A program made the translations under genes and the position numbers. A DNA stretch of 64,000 bases from positions 1,178,001 to 1,242,000 of the forward strand of contig CATNEN010000031.1 of the NCBI GenBank assembly GCA_950097015.1. Direction: 5' to 3'. The notes below the pieces were generated by a model. The model had not been told where the DNA came from, searched no databases, and saw only the letters and a list, made by a program, of their open reading frames with translations. This stretch comes from Macrostomum hystrix (lineage: Eukaryota > Platyhelminthes > Macrostomidae). Shown piece after piece: positions 45,001 through 55,009 of the stretch (positions within the stretch are counted from its first letter, which is position 1; each line of letters begins with the position of its first letter).

Positions 45001-47120
45001 ATTGAAAAGTTGATTCAGTGTATTCTTGTGATGTAGCTTCAGCACATGACAAATGCTGACACATACCTAGATTGCCACAGCTTTTGTCAAGTTGAAATAC
45101 TTCTTAGGAAAAATCTTATTTTGTTTTCTTTTTGACATCTTAGTTTAGGATTTTGGTGGAAACATAAAATAATGGATGGGCTAAGAAATGTTAGGAAATT
45201 AAATAGTTAAGAGCAAAAACATCACTTAGCCCAAGTTATATGCAAACAATATCGACCTAAGTATCAAATTATGGTCCATGAATTATTATCAAACTCTTGC
45301 CAGATATCTTTATTATTTTTCCCCTTAGGCTGAGGGTTGAAAACAAAAATTGTAGCTGTTGTTTTTGGTATATAATCAAAAGTTAGTAGCAGTAGCAGCA
45401 GCAGAGTTTGACTAGAGGCCATGATGGCACAGCTCTGTGACAAACTATGTAGGTAATATAATATCGAACAGCATTGAAATTATTGTCACTTGGCTCATGT
45501 CCCTTGCCACAATAATGGCCAAAGCTATTATCTACTATGTTAGGGTGATCAATAAACATTTTAAAGGCTAATGACCTATGATGCCATGATGTGGCATATG
45601 TTTGCATAGTTGGCACTGGCTTTATGAAGTGTTATAGCAGCAGTTTTCATGAGGCTCTGTTAGTATACTTGCTACCATTGGTATATTTGGAAAGGAAGTG
45701 CTTATTCCCACAGTCCCGTGCCGATAATTTCAATTTTATCAACACGGATCCATGCCGATAATTTTCTGCTTATCCACACGGTCAGCTTGTATGAATAGGT
45801 CTACTTTCAAGTCCCTACCTATTCTTCTCTGAGCATAAGGCTTTTGCTTTGTCAGAGTATAGTGTATAGTGTACACTATCAATGCATAGTGTAAAATACT
45901 AACAACGATGTATAATATGTGTGACGAGTTTGGTGCTGACTAGAATTCTGCTGTTTGACTCGTATGATTTTCTTTGATAGACTTTTTACTTTTTAAGACA
46001 ATACAATTCGAATGAAAACACGTAACGATGACAAAAGATTTAGTGAGTTGTTATTAAAATAATTAAAAAGGATGACATTAATGTTGGTTAATGAATGTGT
46101 AGGTTGAAATGTAGAACACTGTCGTAACACACTGGCAACTTTGTCGATCTATTGGCTCGATGGTTCAACAAAATGTTCAAACCTAAAAGGGCCTCGTTTC
46201 AAAGAACAGAACCATGTAGATAAAATTAAAATTAACGGCACGGCATATATATATTAAAGAGTTTTAGACCTATTCATACAAGCTGCCATGTGGATAAGCA
46301 GAAAATTTTCGGCACGGATCCGTGTGGATAAAATTGAAATTATTGGCACGGATCCATGTGGATATCATTGAAATTATCGGCACAGGACCATGGGAATAAG
46401 CTCTGCCATTTGGGAATCATTTATTTGACATGTGTGATAGTCTTACAGACTAAATTCAAATGTTTATTAGGAATACAAATTTTGGTATGCAATTTAAAAT
46501 CAAAAGTACTTCACACACTATTTTTTATTACCCTTTGCACCAGGTTGACTCAATCTTTAAAATAAATATATATAGGTGCCAATAGTGTCCACTTGTTTGA
46601 ATTGTTAATGGCCATAAAATATATTTATTAGTGAATGGCTAGGCCTAGGCCTAGCTTATCCTTAAAGAGATAGTTTGATATATTCAACACTAGTGCATAA
46701 CAATAGACTATGGATTAGGTTGAATTTTTATTTAGTTTAATGTAGAAAAGGAATCAAAGATCTACTGAGAGAGATAGCAAGAGACAGTGTCTGCTTTCTG
46801 TCAAATATTTCTATAGCTATAGAATATAGCTAAGAAAACATTGATTGATAAAAAATCACCAGGAAGAAACGAGAATCTGAATAAAAATAAATTTAATTTT
46901 TTGTTTTTTATTAAACCAAATGATACCTTGTCACTTGCATTTCAGGCTCGACTTACCCAAAATCATCATCAACTGATTTGAAAAAGAATTTGAAGTTGCC
47001 CTTGTAGTTTAGAGCATTTTTGAAGTCACCTAGAGTGGCCTGACCAGGAGGAATTGGTAAACGAATCAAATACGGAGTAGCTTCCTCATCAATATGAAAT
47101 ATTATCTTCGTTCCTTCCAT
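38921..47120 (-). CDS. dvl: Dishevelled (DIX-PDZ-DEP), complete, eight exons
   Basis: This is the cytoplasmic hub of Wnt signalling, linking Frizzled to the Axin complex and to planar-polarity outputs. Exons on the minus strand are 47120-46957, 44812-44743, 44643-44517, 43231-42963, 41069-40538, 40180-39992, 39817-39302 and 39042-38921. Their 1,989 nt encode 662 residues with every splice phase consistent. The DIX domain spans about residues 1-80 ([27 protein letters not shown]). A basic Ser-rich linker ends in [10 protein letters not shown]. The PDZ domain (224-318) has the FLGISIVG carboxylate-binding loop. The DEP domain (413-503) reads [20 protein letters not shown] and YYVFGD. The C-terminal tail is short and Ser/Gly-rich. 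Length is similar to known Dishevelled proteins. The five introns longer than 250 bp are loaded with repeats. Identification is very secure. Confidence 0.97.
39075..39287. repeat. 20-bp minisatellite in dvl intron 7
   Basis: About ten nearly identical copies of CCAGACTGTTAGACACAGTC fill most of the 259-bp intron, ending about 14 bp from the exon 7 donor. Confidence 0.95.
39302..39817 (-). CDS. dvl: dvl exon 7 (DEP second half, Pro-rich linker)
   Basis: [20 protein letters not shown] and [12 protein letters not shown] complete the DEP domain. A Pro/Ser/Gln-rich stretch follows ([11 protein letters not shown]). The donor is TCAA|GTGAGT. Confidence 0.95.
39992..40180 (-). CDS. dvl: dvl exon 6 (DEP first half)
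   Basis: [19 protein letters not shown] and [13 protein letters not shown] are diagnostic of Dishevelled DEP. The exon is bounded by CGCACGCAG and ATTG|GTTAGT. Confidence 0.96.
40224..40490. repeat. 15-bp minisatellite in dvl intron 5
   Basis: About 17 copies of GATCTAGGATCTGAG fill most of the 357-bp intron. The open frame across it is not coding. Confidence 0.95.
40538..41069 (-). CDS. dvl: dvl exon 5 (PDZ)
   Basis: The acceptor CCGCTTCCAG leads into [16 protein letters not shown], the conserved pre-PDZ motif, then the whole PDZ domain and [15 protein letters not shown]. The donor is ACAG|GTGCGA. Confidence 0.97.
41166..42835. repeat. 24-bp minisatellite in dvl intron 4
   Basis: About 70 copies of GGAGATGAGGAGGTGTTAGT plus CTTG. 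A rare GATGATGAG variant appears at 41385 and 42081, 696 bp (29 units) apart, with matching variant order around each, showing a large block duplication. Open frames of about 600 codons on both strands are artefacts. Confidence 0.96.
42963..43231 (-). CDS. dvl: dvl exon 4 (basic/Ser-rich linker)
   Basis: It encodes [36 protein letters not shown], poly-Ala and [16 protein letters not shown], typical of the Dishevelled region between DIX and PDZ. The proposed donor AGG|GTTGGT is weak but joins exactly to TSSFSS. Confidence 0.9.
43622..44275. repeat. 22-bp minisatellite in dvl intron 3
   Basis: About 30 copies of CACATCTCAGAGTCTCCCTC plus TC, pyrimidine-rich on the plus strand (purine-rich in the transcript), with an 18-bp short form (CAGTGTCC). 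Confidence 0.95.
44517..44643 (-). CDS. dvl: dvl exon 3
   Basis: It continues the end of DIX ([16 protein letters not shown]) and ends at GCGG|GTGAGT in phase 1. The acceptor is GCCAATGCAG. Confidence 0.92.
44743..44812 (-). CDS. dvl: dvl exon 2 (DIX)
   Basis: A 70-nt exon encodes [20 protein letters not shown] then ESW, highly characteristic of DIX. It is flanked by TATTTTAG and GTAAGT. Confidence 0.96.
45700..46401. mobile_element. 702-bp foldback-type element with ~100-bp inverted termini, in dvl intron 1
   Basis: The left arm 45700-45802 and right arm 46266-46401 are inverted copies starting GCTTATTCCCA and sharing GTGCCGATAATTTCAAT, ATTTTCTGCTTATCCACA and CAGCTTGTATGAATAGGTCT. The right arm carries one extra internal subrepeat (CACGGATCC(A/G)TG units). 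No convincing target duplication or coding sequence was found. Confidence 0.75.
46957..47120 (-). CDS. dvl: dvl exon 1 (start, DIX)
   Basis: The ATG at 47120-47118 follows GAGCTAGCTGTC on the minus strand and opens [16 protein letters not shown], matching Dishevelled N-termini, so the start is well supported. The donor is TTTGG|GTAAGT, phase 2. Confidence 0.96.
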
Positions 47121-48335
47121 GACAGCTAGCTCTATTTGCTGTTAATGTTGTTTGCTTAGTTTGAACACGTCACACGATAAAAGCTTAATCTATACAGGAT
47201 AGCTATAACTTAGTAATCACAGAACATTTATTTAAACACCATGATTTAGAATTCACTTTTTTACTTTATCTGCTCGTTAGTAAAATAACAATTTCTTTTC
47301 GTAGTGATGCTCGAAGATACAGAAAAGATCTGTTTCGTTTCGTTTCGAACAGATAATTTAGGTCCACTTCCATAGAAATCCATTTTCAAAAGTTGCATTT
47401 ATTTTTACTAGTACTAAACATTTTACTAAGAAACACAGTTAACAGTATCTTTTTTAAATGAAACTGACTTTAGCATCATAAGAGTCGTAAGCTATTTTGA
47501 TCTTTGTTTAAATATATGCGATTGAAAACTTTGATAAGCAGTTATTCGAAATCTTCGTGTCATCAGCAAATAATTTATTAAGCTTTAAAATATGTATGCG
47601 TACTACATTAACTGCTGAAATGTGAAATTCTGCCCGTGAGTGCACTACGTAACATTTCTTGACATAAAAGTCATGTTTTCTGTATTCCTGCTTATTCAGT
47701 TTCTTCTAGATGTGCAGCTGACAGCACAGCCACTGCGTTGCAAATGAGGCGTTGCAATGTACACAATATACAAGAAACTTACAAAAATGTTCAAAACGAA
47801 AATTAAAACCACCAAACATAATTTTATGAAAAAGAATACTTTTCTAAATACCCCTTAAGTAAGAATTTGGAATAATTCGTATAGTTTTAATCACCCACGT
47901 AGTACCTGTCTTGTAAGTGCTATTTAAAGATTGAACAAACGAGCTGAATAGAAAACTTGCAATTGATAAAGCAGTAATTTAGTGTACCAGACAATATAAT
48001 TATTTGAATGTGAACTTGCCCTAGCCGGTTTCAAGTAGCAACATATACGTGCGTCATTATTATTTTAAGCAGAGAAGACAGATTTATTTGCGATGAGATT
48101 TATTTAAGCTACCGAGGCGAATTGTCGCAGCTTTTAAAAGCTGTCAGTTCGCACTCGACAAGCAGCATGCATGCAGGCAGCCCCAATAACATAAACTCGT
48201 AACAGGTTAAGAAACACATCAATTAGCAATCAACGCGTTTTAGTATTAAATAAATTATGTGGAAGGACTATGGGACAATTTGCATCGCTAACTAAAGACA
48301 TATTTTACTTCATTGTTAGTTAGTTTTTTTCCTAC
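47121..48335. other. AT-rich region upstream of dvl
   Basis: It should contain the dvl 5' UTR and promoter, but no TATA box or other element was singled out. A 37-bp piece of SINE-B (AGATGTGCAGCTGACAGCAC) lies at 47709-47745 and may be the detached 3' end of the copy at 48336-48540. Confidence 0.5.
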
Positions 48336-48540
48336 GAACATGCAGACAGTGCGGCGCATCTGAAGACTGCGCAGGGCTGTTCAGTCCATGGACACGTGGG
48401 ATACCAAACCCACCCTCAATTACTTCAGCTTATGCTAATACCCATTTAACAGCTGGATGATCTGAAGCGATGCAGAGTTAAGTGTCCTGCTAAAGGACGT
48501 ACATTGTTCAAATAGAGTCGGGAATCGAACCACCGACCTA
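48336..48540 (-). mobile_element. SINE-B copy, probably interrupted
   Basis: GTGCGGCGCATCTGAAGACT, GTTCAGTCCATGGAC, TAACAGCTGGATGATCTGAA and GTCGGGAATCGAACCACCGA match SINE-B in reverse. Its missing 3' segment is found 600 bp to the left, at 47709-47745, consistent with a later insertion between them. Confidence 0.75.
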
Positions 48541-48545
48541 TTTAC

Positions 48546-48565
48546 AAATTGTAAATTTACAATTT
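48546..48565. repeat. Perfect 20-bp palindrome
   Basis: AAATTGTAAATTTACAATTT is self-complementary. It adjoins the SINE-B head. Confidence 0.55.
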
Positions 48566-48949
48566 AAATCGAGACAGTTAGAAAGTTGAATATTTTTTTA
48601 AATTTACAATCAGACGGCAGTGTAAAAGAGATGACTAGGACATGTTCACTTTAATATGTGATACATGTGACAGGAAAAACAAATGTGAAGAACAGCTATA
48701 ATAATATATGGACGTGACCTATACGAACAAAACATTAAATTTCTTGAAGCAAGAAATACAGAACTTTATACATGTGGCGAGAAAATTGGGCGTCAAAAGT
48801 CAACTAATTGATTGAAATAATTAAATACAAATATATATCCCGATTAGGATCTACTTGAGAGAAGAAATAGGAGGAAAAAACATTACAATTCAGAAGAAAC
48901 CTACCTTCAAGTGTGAAATGACCAACGAAGTGAAGCTTTTTAATTTACA

Positions 48950-49245
48950 AAGTGCCGAGAGAAGTTCATTAGTTCTGATTGGACAATACGGTGAGCCGTA
49001 GCTATTTTTGGAAATGCTCTAAAAGTCCTTTAATTTTAATCTGTCAATATGGTCAGTTGTAGCTATTTTTAGAAAACTAGAAAACTAGAATTATAAAATC
49101 CTAGAAAACTAGGATTTTGATAGAATCCCTTTAATTCTGATTTGCTAATAAGGCTAGCTTCTGGCTATTTTTAGAAAGTGTCTGAGAGAATCCCTTTAAT
49201 TTTGATTGGACAATACGGCTAGCCGTAGCCATTTAAAAAAAGTTT
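48950..49245. repeat. Degenerate ~90-bp tandem repeat
   Basis: Four diverged copies share CTTTAATTTTGATTGGACAA, (C/G)TAGC(C/T)GTAGC and TATTTTTAGAAA. A small hairpin (AAAATCCTAGAAAACTAGGA) lies at about 49096-49120. Confidence 0.65.
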
Positions 49246-49364
49246 TAAATGGAAATACCCTTTTAATTAAACCTCAGCCAACGAAGCGTAAAAAGCTTTG
49301 GTTATTAGATGAAAAGTTAACGCAAGACCGCAGCAGAGACTCTATAGGGATCCTCTAGAGACGG

Positions 49365-50324
49365 TTAGTTGGGAACCAGTGGAGGCAGCGACAGGCACTC
49401 GGCTCGAATCCACAGGCGCAGTGGCGGCTGCTCGCCGGATTTGCGCAATACGATCGGGGTTGGCATTGGAAATCGCTGACGAGTGAGCAAACCGCCGCCG
49501 ACAGACCCGCCGGAGCTTTCGGCGACGCTTCTAAGCGAAGCCTGAGCCGCTGGGGGATTCGAATCAGCGGCTGGTCGAGTGCGATGGAGCAGCGAAGACT
49601 TCAGCAGGCGCCTAGTGGTCAGGTCCGAGTGGGTGTAGCTCAGGCGGACAAGCCGCAGAAGCTGGTCGGTTGGACCAGCCGATACAGGCCGGTTAAAAGG
49701 CTGCTGCAGTTGCTGACGGCTTGAAAGCAACTGCTGCGGTGGCTGCACAGTTCGCCATGAAGACGGAGACTGTTGGTGTTGCTGCTGTGCAGTCGGTAAT
49801 GTCAAGCTAGTTAGTGCAGCTTCAGTGTTGGCGGCTTCAGTGTTGGCAACTTCCTCCTCGTGCTGACTGTCATCAGCTGACGCCGAGTTCGGCTCAGGCG
49901 ATGCCGGTACCTGATCTGGCGGCGCGACGTCATCACTCTCGGAGGATCGGGCAGCCGCATCGGAGCAGCTGCAGGAAGATGCAAAGCCGTCCTTAACTGG
50001 CAGCATAATGAGCGCCAGAGCCGCTTCTGTCGGGCTGACAGGTCGGCTGCCCACCGTCTGTTGTCGGCGAAAGGCGGCAGAGCACCAGAACTCGAAGGTG
50101 ACCTCCGGCTGGGTTTGGCGCTGCCGTTGTATCGGCGACCCACCAGGCCAGCCGGACAGGCGGCGGGAGCTGCCAGAGGCGTTGTCAAGCTGATCTCGAC
50201 CGTAGGCAAGGAGTCTTCTTCGCTGCTGCATTGGCCACGCCGGACGAAACATGGCTCGCTGCTGACCGCTGCCAACCGACTGCTGACTGGTCGCAGCGCT
50301 GAATGGCTTTGACGCGAAGCTCAT
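49365..50324 (-). CDS. Uncharacterised Ser/Gln/Pro-rich protein, single exon, 319 aa
   Basis: A continuous GC-rich frame runs from ATG (50324-50322) to the stop at 49367-49365, and it stands out from the AT-rich DNA on both sides. The product has no transmembrane segment or signal peptide. It carries Gln runs, an acidic stretch (SQHEEEVANTEAANTEAA) and two denser segments that could be conserved: VTFEFWCSAAFRRQQ with PVSPTEAALALIMLP (about residues 74-110), and FPMPTPIVLRKSG with PPLRLWIRAECLSL near the C-terminus. Composition suggests a largely disordered nuclear or cytoplasmic protein, but I do not recognise the family. It could also be one exon of a longer gene. Confidence 0.6.
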   Translation of the reverse strand: MSFASKPFSAATSQQSVGSGQQRAMFRPAWPMQQRRRLLAYGRDQLDNASGSSRRLSGWPGGSPIQRQRQTQPEVTFEFWCSAAFRRQQTVGSRPVSPTEAALALIMLPVKDGFASSCSCSDAAARSSESDDVAPPDQVPASPEPNSASADDSQHEEEVANTEAANTEAALTSLTLPTAQQQHQQSPSSWRTVQPPQQLLSSRQQLQQPFNRPVSAGPTDQLLRLVRLSYTHSDLTTRRLLKSSLLHRTRPAADSNPPAAQASLRSVAESSGGSVGGGLLTRQRFPMPTPIVLRKSGEQPPLRLWIRAECLSLPPLVPN

Positions 50325-51300
50325 AGCAGGATTCTATTATATTATTGAGCTAGGATTTATTAACTGTTGGTTGATACTATAGAGGCCAGAGCCCTTTGAC
50401 AGCCGGCTGAGCTGTGTGAGACCCCAGTCTCTCCACTATCTATGAAATTTATACACAAATGGCATGACAGCTAGAGGAGCCGAAAGTCGACCAGCCGCTG
50501 ACGCAGATAAACAAAATAGCAGCCAGACAGACAGACCGGGGGTGGGAGAGAAGATGCGAGATGATGGGCCGCCATGTAGGCTCGGCATGGGCGGAGTTCA
50601 TATCTAAGCTCGATATGGTGAGGGTGAAAAGCTGCAAAGTGGCCACAGACGCATGAGACGCATGAAAGGCTTGAAAGTAAATAGTGCCGCGCAGGTGATG
50701 CACAACTCAGCACAATGCACTAAGAGCAGCGGGGGTGTATAACACACACAAGCATTGACGCGCACACCCTTTAAGTTAGATTAGAGCGGTGCTGGATTTA
50801 ATGACGAAGTTTTTTTTAAAGAACGAACACAAGTTGTCCTATAGCTGACAGTAGCCTGATATTAGCGTCGAATTAAAGGTTAGACACTATGGGACAGATG
50901 GAAATTATAGTAAGGCCATTTGGGTTAGCTATAATTAGCTATAGTTTGTGCACCGATTTAGTTAATTACTCAGGATATCTCAGTTGGGTGATAGCTGGAT
51001 TGAATGAGAAATGGGTAGATAAAAAATAGTTTTCAAATTGTAGTAGATCGACTCACTTTTCCGACTGAATTTATTTTTTTATCTTCGATTGAAATGTGCA
51101 AGACGTATTTATTTCAAAAGCAGAGTGTGAAGAAAAAAACATACAATTGAGCTAAAGCTAGACTTTGTCCAATACACTTGTAAGTTATCAATGAGTGAAA
51201 CATTTGTGGCAATAAAATCAAGATGATATGATAATAAATAATTTGCCATAAAACATGCTGGCATGGACTTGTACGGCAAAACAAGAGATTCTATTCTTAT
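50325..51300. other. Intergenic spacer
   Basis: It lies between the 319-aa ORF and a minisatellite and includes the presumed promoter of that ORF. No TATA box or transposon terminus was identified. Confidence 0.5.
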
Positions 51301-51790
51301 GCGAAACTGTTGGACAGAATGCCTAATCTGTTAGACTGAATGCCTAATCTGTTAGACTGAATGCCTAATCTGTTAGACTGAATGCCTAATCTGTTAGACT
51401 GAATGCCTAATCTGTTAGACAGAATGCCTAATCTGTTAGACAGAATGCCTAATCTGTTAGACAGAATGCCTAATCTGTTAGACTGAATGCCTAATCTGTT
51501 AGACTGAATGCCTAATCTGTTAGACTGAATGCCTAATCTGTTAGACTGAATGCCTAATCTGTTAGACTGAATGCCTAATCTGTTAGACTGAATGCCTAAT
51601 CTGTTAGACTGAATGCCTAATCTGTTAGACTGAATGCCTAATCTGTTAGACAGAATGCCTAATCTGTTAGACAGAATGCCTAATCTGTTAGACAGAATGC
51701 CTAATCTGTTAGACTGAATGCCTAATCTGTTAGACTGAATGCCTAATCTGTTAGACTGAATGCTTAATCTGTTAGACAGAATGCCCTAAC
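51301..51790. repeat. 21-bp minisatellite
   Basis: About 23 copies of TCTGTTAGACTGAATGCCTA plus A, with blocks of an AGACAGAATG variant. It ends about 100 bp from the POGLUT stop codon and so probably lies in its 3' UTR or flank. Confidence 0.95.
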
Positions 51791-51886
51791 TGTTATGAAT
51801 TATTGCAGAACTGGTTATAACATGATATTCGATTTTCTACCTTCTAGTTACGTCATCTTCACAAAGAATTGTTCCTCGCGGCGGCA

Positions 51887-52297
51887 TCACAGCTCGTCTT
51901 TGACATCTGGGCCAGTCCAATCGCATCGGCAATTACTGCCAGTAGGCTGTTTGATATGCTCGAAGCCGTCAGATACGGCTACTGGACTGCGCAACACCTG
52001 GGCGTACCTGTCCAGCACCTGGGCTAGGTAGCACAGCACCTGCTGCGGCATTAGCCTATCCAGCACCAACTGGCGGCCAGATTCGCCAATTTTCTCAGCC
52101 AGCGAGTCGTGCGCCTTCAGCCAGGCCAGGCGCTCCTCCAGATCGCTGAGATCCTCCTTCAGGGGAACGTAGTGCTTCATGGGCTCCATGTCGCGATAGA
52201 AATGCTCGTAATAGTCCGAGTCCTGCTTTAGTACGGGACTGCCGCCGGCTAGTAGAAATGGCAGGCGGTAGGCCGCCACGGTGCCGTCGATGCTCAC
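51887..52297 (-). CDS. POGLUT2/3-like exon 3
   Basis: It follows CCTAATCGCAG on the minus strand, in phase 0. It holds the end of the CAP10 domain (MKHYVPLKEDLSDLEERL) and a C-terminal KDEL, with the stop at 51889-51887. Confidence 0.95.
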   Translation of the reverse strand: MSIDGTVAAYRLPFLLAGGSPVLKQDSDYYEHFYRDMEPMKHYVPLKEDLSDLEERLAWLKAHDSLAEKIGESGRQLVLDRLMPQQVLCYLAQVLDRYAQVLRSPVAVSDGFEHIKQPTGSNCRCDWTGPDVKDEL

Positions 52298-54459
52298 CTG
52301 CGATTAGGAATTTCGAATAAAGTGTTATCTTATGAGCCTTTTTAACAGTAGGACTACCAAGACATTCTGCCGCCCGTTTTTATCACCCCCTTGATTTTTT
52401 TGGCAGCGCCTGAATGCTAACAACGTTGGGTGGTGACTGATTGGTTGACAGACTAGACGATGGTGTCCTGTGGTTGAGCTGCGCCTAATATTTAGGCTTG
52501 CTCAGTGAAGTTGAAGAAATTCGCGTCTGGGTGTCCATAGTGGCCTAGTTCCACCTGTTGTTGCCCTTGAAGGTCCTGCAGACCGTCTAGATAAAGGTAG
52601 GTGACCACCAAAGACGGAGATGATGCAAGCACATCCAGGGGACATGCTCAGAAATTTGAAGTCCTGGCAAGGCCGCACTGAGGCGCAGTGCTAATTCGTT
52701 TATAGGGTTTATGATATACACTAGCGCTTATGGGAAAACTCCGACCTTCGGTTAGAACCATTGAATATCTCGACGGTCTGAAGAGCTGGCGACTTAATTA
52801 TTGTTTCAGAAGGTGGCCCGTGTTCTTGAGTTTCGTGTGCTTGCGTTGCTCCGTTCGGTTGCAGCCCGAGAAATTGTCTGTGGGGAATACCCCCTTGGTA
52901 GTTCTGCAGTCAACACCGGAAAAAGGTGGCAGCTCTCACCTGATATTTATACTTAAAGAAGTCGCCAAGAGGCACGTGTTTAACAATGTCGCCAAGCGAT
53001 TTCTCGTGCGGAAAGAAGAACATATTGGTTAGCCGGGCGTCCACGAGGTCAGGCTTGGCCATAGACAGTTGCACCAGTTCCAATCGGCGTTTGTTAGAGT
53101 CGCGACCGCGGAAGAACGCTTTTCCAAGCCGGCGAGGCCACCTATAGCGCATGGAGTCGTGCGCGGTACGCATCAGGTCATTGTAGACCCGGTCCATCAT
53201 GTTAACCGTGGCCTCAGTGAGCTCGTAGGTTGGCAGCACAATGTCTGAGGTGTGACGCGAACCGCACCAGCTCAGGATGGGCAGGTGAGGCAGCCGGTCC
53301 AATCGGCTCAATGGCCAGTCGCCCAGGTTAAGAATAAAGTCCAAATCCGGAGCTCGGAATTTGCGTAGCAGGCTGAGTAGCAGAGGATCGCTCATGAAGG
53401 TGAAGCCTGCGACGGGTAGGGGGGTTAGGGAGGCTGACTGAGGTGATGGAGAAGTGGCTGACTGAGGTGATGGGGTGGTGGCTGACTGAGGTGATGGGGA
53501 GGTGGCTAACTGAGGTGATGGGGAGGTGGCTGACTGAGGTGATGGGGAGGTGGCTGACTGAGGTGATGGGGAGGTGGCTAACTGAGGTGATGGGGAGGTG
53601 GCTGACTGAGGTGATGGGGAGGTGGCTGACTGAGGTGATGGGGAGGTGGCTAACTGAGGTGATGGGGAGGTGGCTAACTGAGGTGATGGGGAGGTGGCTG
53701 ACTGAGGTTATGGGAGATGACGGGACAGGTTGAGGCACAATGAACAAACTAGTATTGAATTTACTAACCAGTGTGCTTTCCAAAGCACTTCCTATACAGC
53801 TCATTGTCGCGAATAATATAGCGGCAATAGGCGTAAGCGCCGTCGTTATCGAATCGTTTGGCAGCCTCGGCGGCCACTAGCGGCATGTGAACGCCAGCAG
53901 GGCCGGAGAACCTGGAAAAGTCCGACTCAAGCTGGCTATAGTTCAACGCCTGGCAGTCGTGATAGTCCAGCCAGCCGGCCAGATCAAACTGCGGACAGTT
54001 GCATTCTTCGTCGCGCAGCGGACCAACTAGACGGTAGGGCGACAGGGCGATTGGCATGCCGAAGTAGAACAGTGCCAGGCTGGCATCCCCGTGCACAGTC
54101 TCATGCAGCCGGTAGCGTAGGGCGTAGAGACCGCCGCCCAGGCGCAGCGAGTCGCTGGCGTAGCGCAGTCGGCGATCTTTGTCGCCGCCGGCCTCGGTCA
54201 GCTCCAGTCGAAGCGCGTCATCGTCCGGCTCCGGCAGTTTGGCGTCGTCTAGCTGACGACCGGCGGTGTCGCGCAGCTGGACAAACACGTAGCGCACTGG
54301 CAGGGTCCGGCGGCCGTCCAGGCCGGGCCCGAACACTAGGAAATTGGCGGGGTCGGGCATCGGGCCGGAGGCGGCGCCGGCATCAGAAAGCAACAGGGAG
54401 GCAGCCAGGAGCAATAGCAAGCTCATCGGGAAGATCAGCTGGCGACTCAATGGAAGCAA
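51887..54459 (-). CDS. Protein O-glucosyltransferase 2/3-like (KDEL-containing), complete, three exons
   Basis: POGLUT2/3 (KDELC1/2) proteins are ER enzymes that add glucose from UDP-glucose to serines of EGF repeats, notably in Notch. Minus-strand exons 54459-53769, 53406-52940 and 52297-51887 join at phases 1 and 0 into 522 residues (511 if translation starts at the second Met), close to the usual length of about 500. Visible features are a hydrophobic signal peptide (MSLLLLLAASLLLSDAG), an N-terminal filamin-like region, and a CAP10/glycosyltransferase domain. The domain carries DLDFILNLGDWPL, FFRGRDSNKRRLELV, YKYQ-VSIDGTVAAYRLPFLL and SPVLKQDSDYYEHFY. The C-terminus VKDEL is an ER-retrieval signal. 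Both introns contain repeats. Confidence 0.95.
52346..52908 (-). repeat. Dispersed inverted-terminal repeat, copy 2 (longer), in POGLUT intron 2
   Basis: Its complement matches 551-949. Both ends carry ACTACCAA(G) in inverted orientation (CAGTAGGACTACCAAG at left, CTTGGTAGTTCTGCAG at right), as in a MITE. It occupies almost all of the 642-bp intron, ending about 31 bp from the exon 2 donor. Confidence 0.65.
52940..53406 (-). CDS. POGLUT2/3-like exon 2 (CAP10 core)
   Basis: It is bounded by CCCGTCGCAG and TATCAG|GTGAGA. It encodes GFTFMSDPLLLSLLRKF, ILSWCGSRHTSDIVLPTYE and FFRGRDSNKRR, the nucleotide-sugar-binding core. Confidence 0.95.
53424..53715. repeat. 24-bp minisatellite in POGLUT intron 1
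   Basis: Twelve copies of GCTGACTGAGGTGATGGGGA plus GGTG fill most of the 362-bp intron. Frames across it are artefacts. Confidence 0.95.
53769..54459 (-). CDS. POGLUT2/3-like exon 1 (signal peptide, filamin-like domain)
   Basis: Signal peptide, then FLVFGPGLDGRRTLPVRYVF and LHETVHGDASLALFYFG. The start of the catalytic domain follows (CNCPQFDLAGWLDYHDC, IIRDNELYRKCFGKHTG). The donor is ACTG|GTTAGT, phase 1. The Met 11 codons downstream is the alternative start and gives a tighter signal peptide. Confidence 0.92.
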
Positions 54460-55009
54460 ATTGTAGCCAAGGAGAGAGAGAGAAATACTGTGATTTGGGA
54501 ACCGAGTTGCTTCAATCCGCTACCAACTAATATAAACCCAGTCGAATGTGCTCAGTGGGTCAAGTGTGCCGCACCGCAAGCTGTCGCAACTGTACACCTC
54601 CCCACTCCTCTCTACCCCCCGATTTTAACTAGTCAATCTGCTTCAGCTGGTTGGCTAAGGATTTTAGCGTAGAAAAAATAGGATGCGAAATGTTTTGTCT
54701 GTTGGCTGATTGAGCATTGGCTGAGACACACAACTGATGCCTGCAGTGCTGCAAATAAGAAATCAATAGGTCGGTAACAGCTGGGCTTCCAGTTAATCTC
54801 TGTGGCCTATGACAGTATTAGCTGCACCTGCGAGCAGGGAGTTATGTGGCATTAACTCGTGCTCAATCTCCACGTCATAAAACCTTTAGATTTGGTTTGA
54901 ACAATTTGTCCCCAGTGTTTACGAGCCTGTTACAGATACAATTACAATCACAATCGCCTATTGCAATCAATCTATCATTGCTGCATTTTCTTAAAGCAGT
55001 CTTTTCAAT

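Noticed and set aside
38921-54459. Functional Wnt-Notch gene cluster (dvl next to POGLUT2/3)
   Set aside because: Two unrelated signalling genes on the same strand are separated by 4.8 kb and another ORF. Proximity alone is no evidence of co-regulation.
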